A stretch of DNA of 31,342 bases from a virus: IMG/VR virus record IMGVR_UViG_3300007734_000564, positions 1-31,342 of that record, one strand, 5' to 3'. The position numbers were made by a program, and so were the translations under genes. Positions 24,603-31,342 of the stretch are shown here, in pieces; the first letter of the stretch is position 1, and each line of letters begins with the position of its first letter. The notes beneath the pieces were generated by a model, which saw nothing but the letters and a program-made list of their open reading frames with translations, was not told the origin of the DNA and made no database searches.

Positions 24603-24793
24603 TTCACACCTTTTCTGAGTTGCCAGAAGTCCCTACATGGGATCGAACACCAACGCGCACCCTTGTCGGTCTTTACTCCGCACTCCAGACAAATTGAACT
24701 GCGTGGTGTCTTTCGCACCATCGAACGTACTCGTTGCAGTTCAGCATCTCTTTGAATCTCCTCGTTAATTGAGGCTATATCTGTGTCATCCAC
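24599..24793 (-). CDS. Small zinc-finger protein
   Basis: A 64-residue protein with CLECG at 35-39 and CSIPC at 49-53 inside GARWCSIPCRDFW, forming a treble-clef-like zinc site. Such small proteins are common just upstream of terminase in phages and are often annotated as DksA/TraR-like or zinc-finger proteins. Function unknown. It overlaps TerS by four bases. Confidence 0.75.
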   Translation of the reverse strand: MDDTDIASINEEIQRDAELQRVRSMVRKTPRSSICLECGVKTDKGARWCSIPCRDFWQLRKGVK

Positions 24794-25038
24794 TATTTTC
24801 TAAGTCTTTCGTCATGCGTTTCACAGTAATACGTTAGCGCGTGTAAGTGTTCTATAGCCTGAACGATTAATGGCAACGCAGACTTGTAGGTTCTATCGTT
24901 GCAATCGCCAGCTATGTTGTTGATTAGTTTACGAAGCTGTATTATATCACCAGCCCAGTCTTTTGGGGTAGAAAGAGGAGAAGTCATTAAATGTCCTACT
25001 GTGGTAAGATTTTCAGAAATAGGGAAGTCTAGTATCAT
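24793..25038 (-). CDS. Hypothetical phage protein
   Basis: An 81-residue protein. It is mixed helical and contains LRKLINNIAGDCND and LIVQAIEHLHALTYYCETHD. No motif recognised. It is coupled on both sides by one-base overlaps in the operon leading to the terminase. Confidence 0.55.
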   Translation of the reverse strand: MILDFPISENLTTVGHLMTSPLSTPKDWAGDIIQLRKLINNIAGDCNDRTYKSALPLIVQAIEHLHALTYYCETHDERLRK

Positions 25039-25460
25039 TACCAGTATCCTCCTTCCATTGTGCTACCTACCGAATTTCGTGGTAGTTTCCTTAATGGCTG
25101 GGCGAGGGCTTTCGTTCCATATTTATTTAGCATGAGATCGTCTACAAAGACCATCCTACCGTGTGGTGACTTCTTAAACGCTAGTGGGTCATCTACTCTA
25201 GGTACATGAACATAGTCGGGATTCAGGATAAACCCTTTGTATACTCCGTGGCCTGTGCTGGGTAGCTTAACTGGAATAAATTCATCTCTGATTGATCTCA
25301 TAGCATTAGTTACCACAAAATCAGTTAACCCCATGATTACAGCCATCTCTTTGGTACGAATGAGGGGTTTTTGTGCTATTAGCTGTCTGATGCGTTCCTG
25401 TCTAGTCTTGGTGAGTTCGCGTTGTTCATTCTTGCTTAAATATACCTTATCTTCAATCAT
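25038..25460 (-). CDS. Helix-turn-helix DNA-binding protein
   Basis: A 140-residue basic protein. The sequence RTKEMAVIMGLTDFVVTNAM at about 35-54 fits a helix-turn-helix. ATG at 25460 overlaps the NinG stop as ATGA and has AAGGAG upstream. Placed just before packaging genes, it may be a transcription regulator of late genes, but that is inference from position. Confidence 0.65.
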   Translation of the reverse strand: MIEDKVYLSKNEQRELTKTRQERIRQLIAQKPLIRTKEMAVIMGLTDFVVTNAMRSIRDEFIPVKLPSTGHGVYKGFILNPDYVHVPRVDDPLAFKKSPHGRMVFVDDLMLNKYGTKALAQPLRKLPRNSVGSTMEGGYW

Positions 25461-25996
25461 ATCATCTCCTTGTTTAATTTATGATATTTCTGTTGGATTA
25501 ACTTCAGTTCCTCGATAGTCCACTTCTTTTCTACTGGTGCGCCTTCTAAAACATCTACTCTGTCCTGGCCAATTTTCTTAATAAGGTTGATACGATACCA
25601 TAAAAGATTCCCACTTAGGTGAGTATTACACGGTTGGCATTGTTTGTGTACGTTATCCTCCGTGAACCTTAGATTGGGTCGTACACTCGTAGCCATATAA
25701 TGCCCAGCGTGATACTGCCCTGTATGGTGTCGATTACAGCTAATGCACGGTTCGTTGGCATCCCTAGTACGGATAAACTTATTAAATGCCTTCTGGGTGT
25801 CCTGTAGCCATTCCCTGCGTGTCTTTAACTCCTTTCTTCCTTTCGACTGTTCAAGTCTGATAGCGCGTAGCTTCTTTTTAGCCTTTGTGAAGAAGTTTAG
25901 CGCGCCAGCACATTCCCAATCGCATACTATCTGCATGGGTCTATGAGGGGTAAACTCTACCCCACAGGATTTACATTTTTTCGATTTGGGATTCAT
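25457..25996 (-). CDS. ninG: NinG/Rap recombination protein
   Basis: A 179-residue protein of the lambda NinG family. The N-terminal zinc motif CKSCG (8-12) is followed by CDWECAG; the C-terminal half has CISCNRHHTGQYHAGHYM and a following NVHKQCQPCN, the HNH-like metal site of NinG, and SGNLLWYR. NinG (Rap) is a structure-specific junction nuclease that helps recombination. The start overlaps the small gene 25971-26141 by 26 bases. Confidence 0.9.
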   Translation of the reverse strand: MNPKSKKCKSCGVEFTPHRPMQIVCDWECAGALNFFTKAKKKLRAIRLEQSKGRKELKTRREWLQDTQKAFNKFIRTRDANEPCISCNRHHTGQYHAGHYMATSVRPNLRFTEDNVHKQCQPCNTHLSGNLLWYRINLIKKIGQDRVDVLEGAPVEKKWTIEELKLIQQKYHKLNKEMI

Positions 25997-26141
25997 CTAA
26001 TGCTGCGATTGCGACTAAAGTTCCACGATCTGCGAATAGCTGAACCGCATCTCTTGCCCACATTGGCTCTATGTCTATGATTAAACGTAGAGTACCATCT
26101 GCCATGTCTTTATAACCGCTAGTCGTTCCTTTGATAACCAA
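25971..26141 (-). CDS. Small conserved phage protein
   Basis: A 56-residue protein from a TTG at 26141, seven bases after AAAGGAG; a GTG at 26147 is a longer alternative but too close to the same site. It reads MVIKGTTSGYKDMADGTLRL then IIDIEPMWARDAVQLF, a pattern (xIKGTxxGYKxMxDGTxRL...P..A) I recognise from small proteins of unknown function beside recombination genes in other phages. It overlaps both neighbours. Confidence 0.7.
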   Translation of the reverse strand: MVIKGTTSGYKDMADGTLRLIIDIEPMWARDAVQLFADRGTLVAIAALDESQIEKM

Positions 26142-26421
26142 TTTCACTCTCCTTTGTAAAAAATAAGTCTAACTTCTGCTCTACATCACACTTTGCGTAG
26201 TGTTCGTTGTCGGCATCGCATTGATACAGCGCATCCTCTTGGTCAATAACTTGATAACTTAGGATACTCTCGCCAACATAATGCTGTGAGAACTCCTTTG
26301 CTTGATTTATCGTCACAGTATCTAAAGCATATTCTGGGAAGTCAACAGGACATTCCACCATGTACTTAGTTACATACTGCGAAATACACTCCACTAAAAC
26401 CCAATTAGTTTTGTTAGCCAT
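26119..26421 (-). CDS. Conserved phage protein of unknown function
   Basis: A 100-residue protein starting MANKTNWVLVECISQYVTKY. ATG at 26421 lies six bases after GAGAGG; ATG at 26427 is an alternative, two residues longer. The sequence, including YALDTVTINQAKEFSQHY and GESILSYQV, is typical of a small phage family seen in middle-gene clusters. No catalytic motif. Confidence 0.65.
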   Translation of the reverse strand: MANKTNWVLVECISQYVTKYMVECPVDFPEYALDTVTINQAKEFSQHYVGESILSYQVIDQEDALYQCDADNEHYAKCDVEQKLDLFFTKESEIGYQRND

Positions 26422-26756
26422 GACCATCCTCTCGGTGAATTAACTTCTGTGAATTTGATTACATCTTCAAATTCAAATATGTTGTCCATACCCCTGATCT
26501 TCTCCTCTGCGAAGTATGCAGCCTTGTACTTAGGATTGATCCAACGTAATGCCGTGTTGTCTGCGCTTGAGTATGAACACACCTCGAATACCTCAAGTGT
26601 ATCTGGGTCATAGACAACCGTGTAGTCGCGCCCACCTTGCTCACCCCACTCCGAGGTTATACCCATAGCGTTCTTGCCGAAGCAGCCCCAGTTAAAGCCC
26701 CAAACATCGCTGATTCTATACTTAACCCCTTCCATCCAATCTTTAATGCTAATCAT
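26394..26756 (-). CDS. Hypothetical phage protein, aromatic-rich
   Basis: A 120-residue protein with ATG at 26756 after AGGAGG. It is rich in Trp, Tyr and Phe (YRISDVWGFNWGCFG, WINPKYKAAYFAEEK). No family recognised. It overlaps neighbours on both sides and belongs to the middle-gene operon. Confidence 0.6.
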   Translation of the reverse strand: MISIKDWMEGVKYRISDVWGFNWGCFGKNAMGITSEWGEQGGRDYTVVYDPDTLEVFEVCSYSSADNTALRWINPKYKAAYFAEEKIRGMDNIFEFEDVIKFTEVNSPRGWSWLTKLIGF

Positions 26757-26859
26757 TCCGCTTCACCTCCTGTTTGATTATCGGCTCTCTTGGTGTCGTT
26801 GCTTGGTCGTGGACATTCCAGCCGACTGCGAAAGCGTAGGCTGCGATTAAGAACCACAT
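26749..26859 (-). CDS. Small single-span membrane protein
   Basis: A 36-residue protein starting MWFLIAAYAFAVGWNVHDQA. ATG at 26859 has AAAAGGAG nearby and the TAG overlaps the next start. The N-terminal 14 residues form a short membrane anchor; the rest is polar. Small phage membrane proteins of this sort have no known role. Confidence 0.65.
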   Translation of the reverse strand: MWFLIAAYAFAVGWNVHDQATTPREPIIKQEVKRND

Positions 26860-27092
26860 GTAAATCTCTCCTTTTGTTTCTGAATATCTTTCTCAATCAA
26901 TTCAAAATACCCTAAATCCGTAGGTGTAGTGAAATATCTTAATACAAGAACCAGCGCAGCGAGCAACTCCCAATCTGGTTCGTCAGGACACTCACCTTCA
27001 TACGGTGACAAATTTAAGTCAACTGCCAGTTTCAGTTCTTTAATGGTAATGCACTCGCATTGCTCATCATCTATTTCGACTTCAGTTTTCAT
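26847..27092 (-). CDS. Acidic hypothetical phage protein
   Basis: An 81-residue protein starting MKTEVEIDDEQCECITIKEL, with a helical centre WELLAALVLVLRYF. Start and the previous stop share one base. No known motif. Confidence 0.6.
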   Translation of the reverse strand: MKTEVEIDDEQCECITIKELKLAVDLNLSPYEGECPDEPDWELLAALVLVLRYFTTPTDLGYFELIEKDIQKQKERFTCGS

Positions 27093-27265
27093 TACAAACT
27101 CCCTTTCTGTCCTTGCAAGACATAGTGTTTAACAATCTCTAGCACACCAATCACTTCAGCCGCAGACAACTGCCCGTCATACTCAAGTACCACGTTGTAA
27201 AGTGCATCAGCAAAGTCACCATTTATGACAAAGGTCTTATTAAAGTCAGGGCGCAAGACTGTCAT
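27092..27265 (-). CDS. Small hypothetical phage protein
   Basis: A 57-residue protein starting MTVLRPDFNKTF. ATG at 27265 overlaps the upstream TGA as ATGA; a start five residues earlier at 27280 is possible but has a poorly spaced ribosome site. No domain recognised. Confidence 0.6.
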   Translation of the reverse strand: MTVLRPDFNKTFVINGDFADALYNVVLEYDGQLSAAEVIGVLEIVKHYVLQGQKGSL

Positions 27266-27513
27266 TGATTTTTTACCCATCCTGCCTCACCACCAGCCTC
27301 ATCGTATAGGACTGGATTGCCACTACCCTTAACATACATCGTGTCCCTTTGATAGAATCCGAGCCACCCCTTGATGATATGGAAGCCCTTGAAGTATACA
27401 TCTCCATCAATAGCTTTCCTTGCTTCCAAGGAACTGTTATATAACAGATATATTTTCCTGTTAACAGAAAACAGAATATACCCCCTCAACAAAGCCTCAA
27501 GTGATTTGTTCAC
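27262..27513 (-). CDS. Small hypothetical phage protein
   Basis: An 83-residue protein from a GTG at 27513 that overlaps the upstream TGA as GTGA and lies five bases after GGAG. It reads MNKSLEALLRGYILFSVNRK and contains an aromatic-rich C-terminus (GFYQRDTMYVKG). No family recognised. Confidence 0.6.
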   Translation of the reverse strand: MNKSLEALLRGYILFSVNRKIYLLYNSSLEARKAIDGDVYFKGFHIIKGWLGFYQRDTMYVKGSGNPVLYDEAGGEAGWVKNQ

Positions 27514-27941
27514 AGCAGCTCCAGCCTTTGAGCATACCACGCAGCCTTGCCAGCATCATCTTCACCCTTAGACCCCATGCGACTAGCGTACTTGAGTAGG
27601 TTACCCCTGAGATAGCCTCTATATTCCTCTGGTGATAGCTTTGCTTTGATGAAGTCTATGGTCTCGATTCCTCCATTGGTGTAATGAGGAGGGCTATTAA
27701 CCATATCAGGTCTGACGGCATCCCAATCGCTGGGAGTTGTGCTGTTTAAACCAGCAACCCAGTAGTTCTCACCTGCTTCACTAGACTTAGGTTTCTCTTT
27801 CAATGCCTCTTGTGCTCTGCGCGTATCCTCGTATGAATATCCGTATGTCATAAACATAATCTCCTGTATTTGTTTTAAAGTAACACCTACCCCGCTGTTA
27901 GCCTTCAACACATGCTTTAGTACATCATATATGTCATTCAT
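27510..27941 (-). CDS. DUF3310 family protein
   Basis: A 143-residue protein. The C-terminal half VNSPPHYTNGGIETIDFI through YLRGNLLKYASRMG and KAAWYAQRLELL is the complete DUF3310 signature, found in many phages and often near nucleotide-metabolism genes. The N-terminal 70 residues look like a separate helical region. Function unproven. Confidence 0.85.
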   Translation of the reverse strand: MNDIYDVLKHVLKANSGVGVTLKQIQEIMFMTYGYSYEDTRRAQEALKEKPKSSEAGENYWVAGLNSTTPSDWDAVRPDMVNSPPHYTNGGIETIDFIKAKLSPEEYRGYLRGNLLKYASRMGSKGEDDAGKAAWYAQRLELL

Positions 27942-27942
27942 A

Positions 27943-28206
27943 TTACTTCCTCATTTTATGGAAATCATCCCACATGATGTTATAACAACGCATCGCGGGC
28001 ATATCACTAGTCTTATACTTCTCGTAACATGTGCAGTACCCTGTTATTAACTTGTCAGGTAATGGCTTGTTAGCGGGTAAAGCACGTTGTGCGCTAAAGC
28101 AAGACTGTGGTTGTACAATGGATGCAGCAAATAGAGCATGTGAGTTCTTAGCCCCAACCAAACATAGCAACACAACAACTAGTGTCTTCATCGCTTGGTA
28201 TCTCAT
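27943..28206 (-). CDS. Exported small cysteine-containing protein
   Basis: An 87-residue protein. The N-terminus MRYQAMKTLVVVLLCLVGAK plus NSHA is a signal peptide with probable cleavage after SHA; the remaining 60 or so residues have four cysteines. ATG at 28206 overlaps the previous stop. A phage-encoded periplasmic protein could be involved in host envelope interference or superinfection exclusion, but nothing in the sequence proves this. Confidence 0.7.
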   Translation of the reverse strand: MRYQAMKTLVVVLLCLVGAKNSHALFAASIVQPQSCFSAQRALPANKPLPDKLITGYCTCYEKYKTSDMPAMRCYNIMWDDFHKMRK

Positions 28207-28463
28207 ATGCCACCCCTAGATGCACACTGAACCCACTTGGCTGATTCATCCATGTCCTTCTGCACCCCTAGTCCCCTTGCATACATAAGGGCTAGGTTGT
28301 ACTGAGCCTCTATGTTGCCTTGGTCAGCTGACTTGTGATACCAATACAGGGCATCTTCATAACTCTTATCTACACCTCGCCCCTCATAGAACATCCATCC
28401 ATAAGCTTCTTGAGCAACTGGGTCACCCAATCCTGCCATTTTAGGTACTTCGTCTAAAGTCAT
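28203..28463 (-). CDS. Sel1-repeat protein
   Basis: An 86-residue protein built from two Sel1-like repeats: GDPVAQEAYGWMFYEGRGV and GNIEAQYNLALMYARGLGV, each followed by a short helix (SYEDALYWYHKSADQ). Sel1 repeats mediate protein-protein contact in bacteria. No signal peptide. Neighbour to the exported protein with an ATGA overlap; a joint role is possible but inferred. Confidence 0.85.
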   Translation of the reverse strand: MTLDEVPKMAGLGDPVAQEAYGWMFYEGRGVDKSYEDALYWYHKSADQGNIEAQYNLALMYARGLGVQKDMDESAKWVQCASRGGI

Positions 28464-28744
28464 TTGTTTCCCTCCACAATGTCCTGAACCTGTTTAAACA
28501 GCTCCCACTCCGTGCCATACCTCTTCTCAAACTCTTTCTTCCAAGGATGCCTAGACACCGCTAGGTGATTGTTTACACCCAGTCTATGATGGATAGGGCA
28601 TAAAGGTATGGTATGGAAGTCATCTATCCTACCTGTACCCTTGGAGATGTGATGCATGTCAGGCTCGCTCCTAATGCCTTGTGTGTTTAAACAAACTATG
28701 CACCCCATATCCTGTAGGGCTAGATACCATCTACGCTTACCCAT
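28460..28744 (-). CDS. Ref-like HNH nuclease
   Basis: A 94-residue protein. CIVC (15-18), DMHHISKGTGRIDDFHTIPL, CPIHHR, then SRHPWKKEFEKRYG match phage Ref, the RecA-dependent HNH nuclease family. Metal and catalytic histidines are present. It may cut DNA at RecA-bound displacement loops during recombination. Confidence 0.8.
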   Translation of the reverse strand: MGKRRWYLALQDMGCIVCLNTQGIRSEPDMHHISKGTGRIDDFHTIPLCPIHHRLGVNNHLAVSRHPWKKEFEKRYGTEWELFKQVQDIVEGNK

Positions 28745-28940
28745 TGTTTAATACATAAATCCTGTCTTCTAACTCAGCTACCTTATTCCGTGAATACTGC
28801 CATTCATTGGTGGATTCCTGATGTTGTGTACACTGTATACGAGCAGACTCCAATCTATCCTGTAAATCTTTAAGTGCCCATGCCTTGTCAGTATCTTGCT
28901 TTAGCTTGTTATCTAACCAAGCCCTGTCTTCATTGTTCAT
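28737..28940 (-). CDS. Small coiled-coil protein
   Basis: A 67-residue protein starting MNNEDRAWLDNKLKQD. ATG at 28940 overlaps the upstream TGA as ATGA and has GGGAG before it; a longer frame from 28952 is less likely. Highly charged and helical throughout. Function unknown. Confidence 0.6.
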   Translation of the reverse strand: MNNEDRAWLDNKLKQDTDKAWALKDLQDRLESARIQCTQHQESTNEWQYSRNKVAELEDRIYVLNNG

Positions 28941-29371
28941 TTTAGCTCCCATCCATGTTTAAACAATAAGTCTTTCTTAATTAGGAATGCCTTTTTGCTA
29001 TGACTGTCTCCAGTTCCTGTGAAAGTCGTATAAGATAATTTGTTTATCAAAATATAATGCACGAGTTTTTTGGGTGTAAACACCATATACTGATGGTCAT
29101 CATATATAACCCACCAGTCAGCAGTGGTTGTCATTAGAGCAGACATCTGGTCATGAAATTCTATTTCTATTACGATATTGCCAGTCTTCATACTCATGGG
29201 GTCATACTTAACCTCAACTGATTTATGTAGTTCTGGTATCCATATATCATAGCCCTTAAAACCATTCACAATACAAGCGCATGGGTATTTCTTGTGGATA
29301 ATCTTGAGAACTTGCTCCTCTATAACCCTACCTCTGGCAAGGTCACCGAGGAATGCATCGTGGCTACTCAT
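28937..29371 (-). CDS. PD-(D/E)XK-type nuclease-like protein
   Basis: A 144-residue protein. GYDIWIPELHKSVEVKYD (about 40-57) holds the D...EVK signature of PD-(D/E)XK nucleases (D41, E53, K55), preceded by a helix with an acidic residue (GRVIEEQVLKIIH). The following WWVIYDDHQYMVF strand fits the fold. It may be a recombination or host-DNA-processing nuclease. ATG overlaps the upstream TGA. Confidence 0.65.
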   Translation of the reverse strand: MSSHDAFLGDLARGRVIEEQVLKIIHKKYPCACIVNGFKGYDIWIPELHKSVEVKYDPMSMKTGNIVIEIEFHDQMSALMTTTADWWVIYDDHQYMVFTPKKLVHYILINKLSYTTFTGTGDSHSKKAFLIKKDLLFKHGWELK

Positions 29372-29496
29372 TTGCGCTTGTAACGCTTCACTGGATTGTG
29401 CTCATAGTCTGTGACATACCCAATAATAAATAGAAACAATACGAATGCCACTGCTGACAGACCTAGAAAAGCAAACCCAATCAATGCTATGTCCAT
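29368..29496 (-). CDS. Small membrane protein
   Basis: A 42-residue protein starting MDIALIGFAFLGLSAVAFVL, with one long membrane segment (2-27) and a basic tail (NPVKRYKRK). ATG at 29496 follows GGAAGGAG at eight bases. Stop overlaps the next start. Role unknown. Confidence 0.7.
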   Translation of the reverse strand: MDIALIGFAFLGLSAVAFVLFLFIIGYVTDYEHNPVKRYKRK

Positions 29497-29497
29497 G

Positions 29498-29680
29498 CTA
29501 ACGCTCCTTCCGTCTCTTCTGTTTAATTGCTAGGATGCCATCTTCCTCAGTCATCATGCTCTTGGCTAATGCTTTAGCCATAGATGGTATCTCTTCTATA
29601 GCATACCCGCCATTAATAAGCAGACCGAGCATAGCTACACCACTGTATATAACACCCATTTCCACATCATGGTCTGTCAT
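29498..29680 (-). CDS. Small hypothetical phage protein
   Basis: A 60-residue protein with ATG at 29680 after AGGGGGAG. It has a short hydrophobic stretch (GVIYSGVAMLGLLINGGYAI) that may associate with a membrane, then a charged C-terminus. No family recognised. Confidence 0.6.
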   Translation of the reverse strand: MTDHDVEMGVIYSGVAMLGLLINGGYAIEEIPSMAKALAKSMMTEEDGILAIKQKRRKER

Positions 29681-29987
29681 GTCTCCCCCTCATATGCTGT
29701 TCTATACCATCGCATATCAATGCAGCAAATGTCTTACCTGATGGGAACATCATCCCTCCCCCTTTGGTTTGCCTAGTAATAGCCATTGCCTCGTTTAAAC
29801 CAGCATTAAATCCAGCATTGTATTGGTCTCCAGTAGACATTCGCAGATTCAAAGCTTCTCTAGTGAGTTGAGATAGGTTCATGTGGTTATCGGATGCGTA
29901 CTTCCTAACCTTCTCATCCCCATCTAATGTTAGATAGACATAGAAGGACACCCTAGAAGGGGTCTTTTTTATCTTTCCAGATGTCAT
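29667..29987 (-). CDS. Ribbon-helix-helix-like DNA-binding protein
   Basis: A 106-residue protein starting MTSGKIKKTPSRVSFYVYLT. I chose ATG at 29987, which follows AAAGGGA; a longer frame from 30071 has no such site. FYVYLTLDGDEKVRKYASDN followed by HMNLSQLTREALNLRM fits a ribbon-helix-helix fold. It may regulate middle genes. It overlaps the upstream gene by 35 bases. Confidence 0.6.
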   Translation of the reverse strand: MTSGKIKKTPSRVSFYVYLTLDGDEKVRKYASDNHMNLSQLTREALNLRMSTGDQYNAGFNAGLNEAMAITRQTKGGGMMFPSGKTFAALICDGIEQHMRGRHDRP

Positions 29988-30381
29988 ATTCCCTTTCCAT
30001 TTCATCAAATTTATCTTTAGCATGTTGATTGCCATTGAGTTCAGTCCTTGAAGAGATTTCACACACCTCATAGATATGTGCTATTGCCCTCTCCTCTGCT
30101 GATGCTCCAAGTTCAGATATACCCCTATGCCCTATCTCATCTAACCATTCCTGAAACCCCCTGAAACGACAGAGGATTGCAGACTTCTTAACACGGTTAT
30201 TAACAGGCTGTGCAGTTTCGTCATCCTGTATCCTAACCATTGCTATTCCGTATCGAGACCCAACAAAATCCCGAATCAGTTCTTCGGGAATCTCGTCTGG
30301 GTGGATACTAATGGTCAGTACGAATCCAGAGCGGTCTTGCTTAAGCGCGACCTTCGTGCATTCAAACTGTAATGCGTTCAT
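29953..30381 (-). CDS. Conserved phage protein of unknown function
   Basis: A 142-residue protein with ATG at 30381 after GAGG. FECTKVALKQDRSGFVLTIS, HPDEIPEELIRDFVGSRYG and AMVRI are features of a small protein common in podophage and siphophage early regions. No enzyme motif. Confidence 0.65.
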   Translation of the reverse strand: MNALQFECTKVALKQDRSGFVLTISIHPDEIPEELIRDFVGSRYGIAMVRIQDDETAQPVNNRVKKSAILCRFRGFQEWLDEIGHRGISELGASAEERAIAHIYEVCEISSRTELNGNQHAKDKFDEMEREYDIWKDKKDPF

Positions 30382-30386
30382 TATGA

Positions 30387-30623
30387 TTACCTCAAAATAA
30401 TTTGTGCTTCAAGGTAAGATATAATAGTCTTGAGCCTTAATATCTCGCTGTCAGCATCGTCAGCACTGTAAACCAAGTTTTTATTCTGGATTAACAGTTG
30501 ATAGTTCTCAGCCTTCAATTCTTCTATATCATCCTTGAGTTTCAACACATCCTCCCTCAGATACTCGATATGAGTATCCTTGGAGATTTTCTTTTTGTGA
30601 TGTGATTCTTTTGGTTTGCTCAT
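30387..30623 (-). CDS. Coiled-coil protein
   Basis: A 78-residue basic-to-acidic helical protein with long heptads (EDVLKLKDDIEELKAENYQL). ATGA overlap with the upstream stop. Function unknown. Confidence 0.6.
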   Translation of the reverse strand: MSKPKESHHKKKISKDTHIEYLREDVLKLKDDIEELKAENYQLLIQNKNLVYSADDADSEILRLKTIISYLEAQIILR

Positions 30624-31108
30624 GCGTTCAACCCCTCTCCGTTAAGTTTATGCCACTTACAATGGCATTTTGGACATAAGTACCTGACTATTAAAGGAAG
30701 GGCATAGTCATCATGATGTCCATGCAACCTGTCATGATTAATACCGCAGTCCACACATTGTGTTCCTTTGGTTAATTTACCACTTTTAATTGCGTTGCCA
30801 ACCAACAATTGTGCAGAACGTTTAATAACATTTGATTCTGCCCATTTTGCTTTTGCTTTTCTAGCGACAGCCTTACCTTCATCGGTCTGAGAGTAGTGTT
30901 TATTAGCCTCTATTCTATTAGGTAAATTTGCCCTACTTCTGTCATACTCCAGATAATAGTCGTGATTCTTTGTTATATTATCTTTTACATCTTTCTTGGC
31001 ACAGGATTTACACTTACCAAGATGACCGTCAGCCATTCCAGAATGTTTATAAAACTCCGTTAACAACTGACTTTCACCACACTTAAAACAAACTTTTGAA
31101 TCATGCAT
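30620..31108 (-). CDS. HNH-type zinc-finger protein
   Basis: A 162-residue protein. CFKC (7-10) and CKSC (33-36) form an N-terminal zinc finger. The C-terminus has CVDCGINHDRLHGHHDDYA followed by YLCPKCHCKWHK, an HNH-like site with paired CxxC motifs. Such proteins in phage early regions are likely DNA-binding or nicking nucleases. The gene follows the extended -10 promoter at 31138-31146. Confidence 0.75.
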   Translation of the reverse strand: MHDSKVCFKCGESQLLTEFYKHSGMADGHLGKCKSCAKKDVKDNITKNHDYYLEYDRSRANLPNRIEANKHYSQTDEGKAVARKAKAKWAESNVIKRSAQLLVGNAIKSGKLTKGTQCVDCGINHDRLHGHHDDYALPLIVRYLCPKCHCKWHKLNGEGLNA

Positions 31109-31137
31109 GAGTTATATACCGTGTAATAGACAACCCC

Positions 31138-31146
31138 ATTATAGCA
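31138..31146 (-). promoter_or_regulatory. Extended -10 promoter
   Basis: Minus strand TGCTATAAT: a perfect TATAAT with the TGN extension. A -35 box 17 bases upstream is poor, as is common with extended -10 promoters. It lies 30 bases before the ATG at 31108 and would start the operon that runs through the middle genes. Confidence 0.65.
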
Positions 31147-31151
31147 TAATT

Positions 31152-31342
31152 CTAATTAAAAGGTACATCATCATCTTCTTTAGTGCGTTTAAACGCAGAC
31201 CCAGACTCCTCCTTAACCCAAGGCTTACTTGCTGAGATTCTCAGGTAAGTAGCACCATTACCCATAGTGTTCTTCCACCCACCTAGAGATACATTTACCT
31301 GATTGTCCACAACTTCAAACTCACTCAGGTCTATCAATAGGT
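31152..31342 (-). CDS. Protein with SSB-like acidic tip, partial at window edge
   Basis: The reading frame is open to the right edge, so the true start may lie outside; a TTG near 31337 gives 61 residues. The sequence contains NVSLGGWKNTMGNGATYLRI and ends KEDDDVPFN. The acidic DDD.PF tail recalls the C-terminal tip by which SSBs recruit partners, and short phage proteins of this type exist. No OB-fold can be proved from the visible part. Confidence 0.55.
   Translation of the reverse strand, partial: LLIDLSEFEVVDNQVNVSLGGWKNTMGNGATYLRISASKPWVKEESGSAFKRTKEDDDVPFN

Overview
This window is a stretch of a tailed double-stranded DNA bacteriophage genome, most likely a podovirus with a P22/SU10-like head and head-tail junction. 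The evidence is a terminase small/large pair, a large portal protein, a scaffold, an HK97-fold-type capsid protein, a decoration protein, an SU10-type adaptor, a gp10-like stabilisation protein, alanine/glutamine-rich internal virion proteins and several tail fibre proteins. Nearly everything reads on the minus strand as one tightly packed array with many ATGA or TAATG stop/start overlaps. No integrase, repressor, tRNA, rRNA, CRISPR array or insertion sequence was seen. The host cannot be read from the sequence. The small exported protein and moderate GC fit a Gram-negative, perhaps aquatic, host, but that is only a guess.

Layout in transcription order (right to left). 31342-24.6 kb is an early/middle region of small genes: a partial gene with an SSB-like acidic tip, an HNH protein, ribbon-helix-helix and coiled-coil proteins, a PD-(D/E)XK-type nuclease, a Ref-like HNH nuclease, a Sel1-repeat protein next to a signal-peptide protein, a DUF3310 protein, small membrane proteins, NinG and a helix-turn-helix protein. 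24.6-15.7 kb holds packaging and head genes: TerS, TerL, a small virion-like protein, portal, three small proteins including an FmdB-type zinc ribbon, scaffold, the split capsid gene and the decoration protein, ended by a strong intrinsic terminator. 15.7-3.9 kb holds head-tail and ejection genes: a fused DUF115/methyltransferase, a coiled-coil protein, the adaptor, a SKAQ-type small protein, an ADP-ribosyltransferase-like protein, the gp10-like protein, a GNAT, an A/Q-rich virion protein, a PAPS-reductase-like enzyme, and two large internal virion proteins. 3.9-0 kb holds a plus-strand HNH endonuclease and then the tail fibre module.

The most notable structure is in the capsid gene. It is interrupted by a 765-nt group I intron (17166-17930) carrying a GIY-YIG endonuclease. 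The helices P1, P3, P4, P7 and P8 can be paired by eye, and splicing joins a 31-codon first exon in frame to a 297-codon (including stop) second exon. Other points of interest are a 24-bp exact repeat flanking the last tail fibre gene, which looks like the scar of a gene insertion, and several enzymes (PAPS-reductase-like, MptE-like/methyltransferase, ADP-ribosyltransferase-like, acetyltransferase) embedded in the virion gene block.

No gene-free stretch longer than 300 bases exists outside the intron. The longest non-coding run is the 5' catalytic part of the intron (17698-17930). Several small genes were found by reading the gaps: 1-125, 849-998, 12797-12976, 25971-26141, 26749-26859 and 29368-29496.
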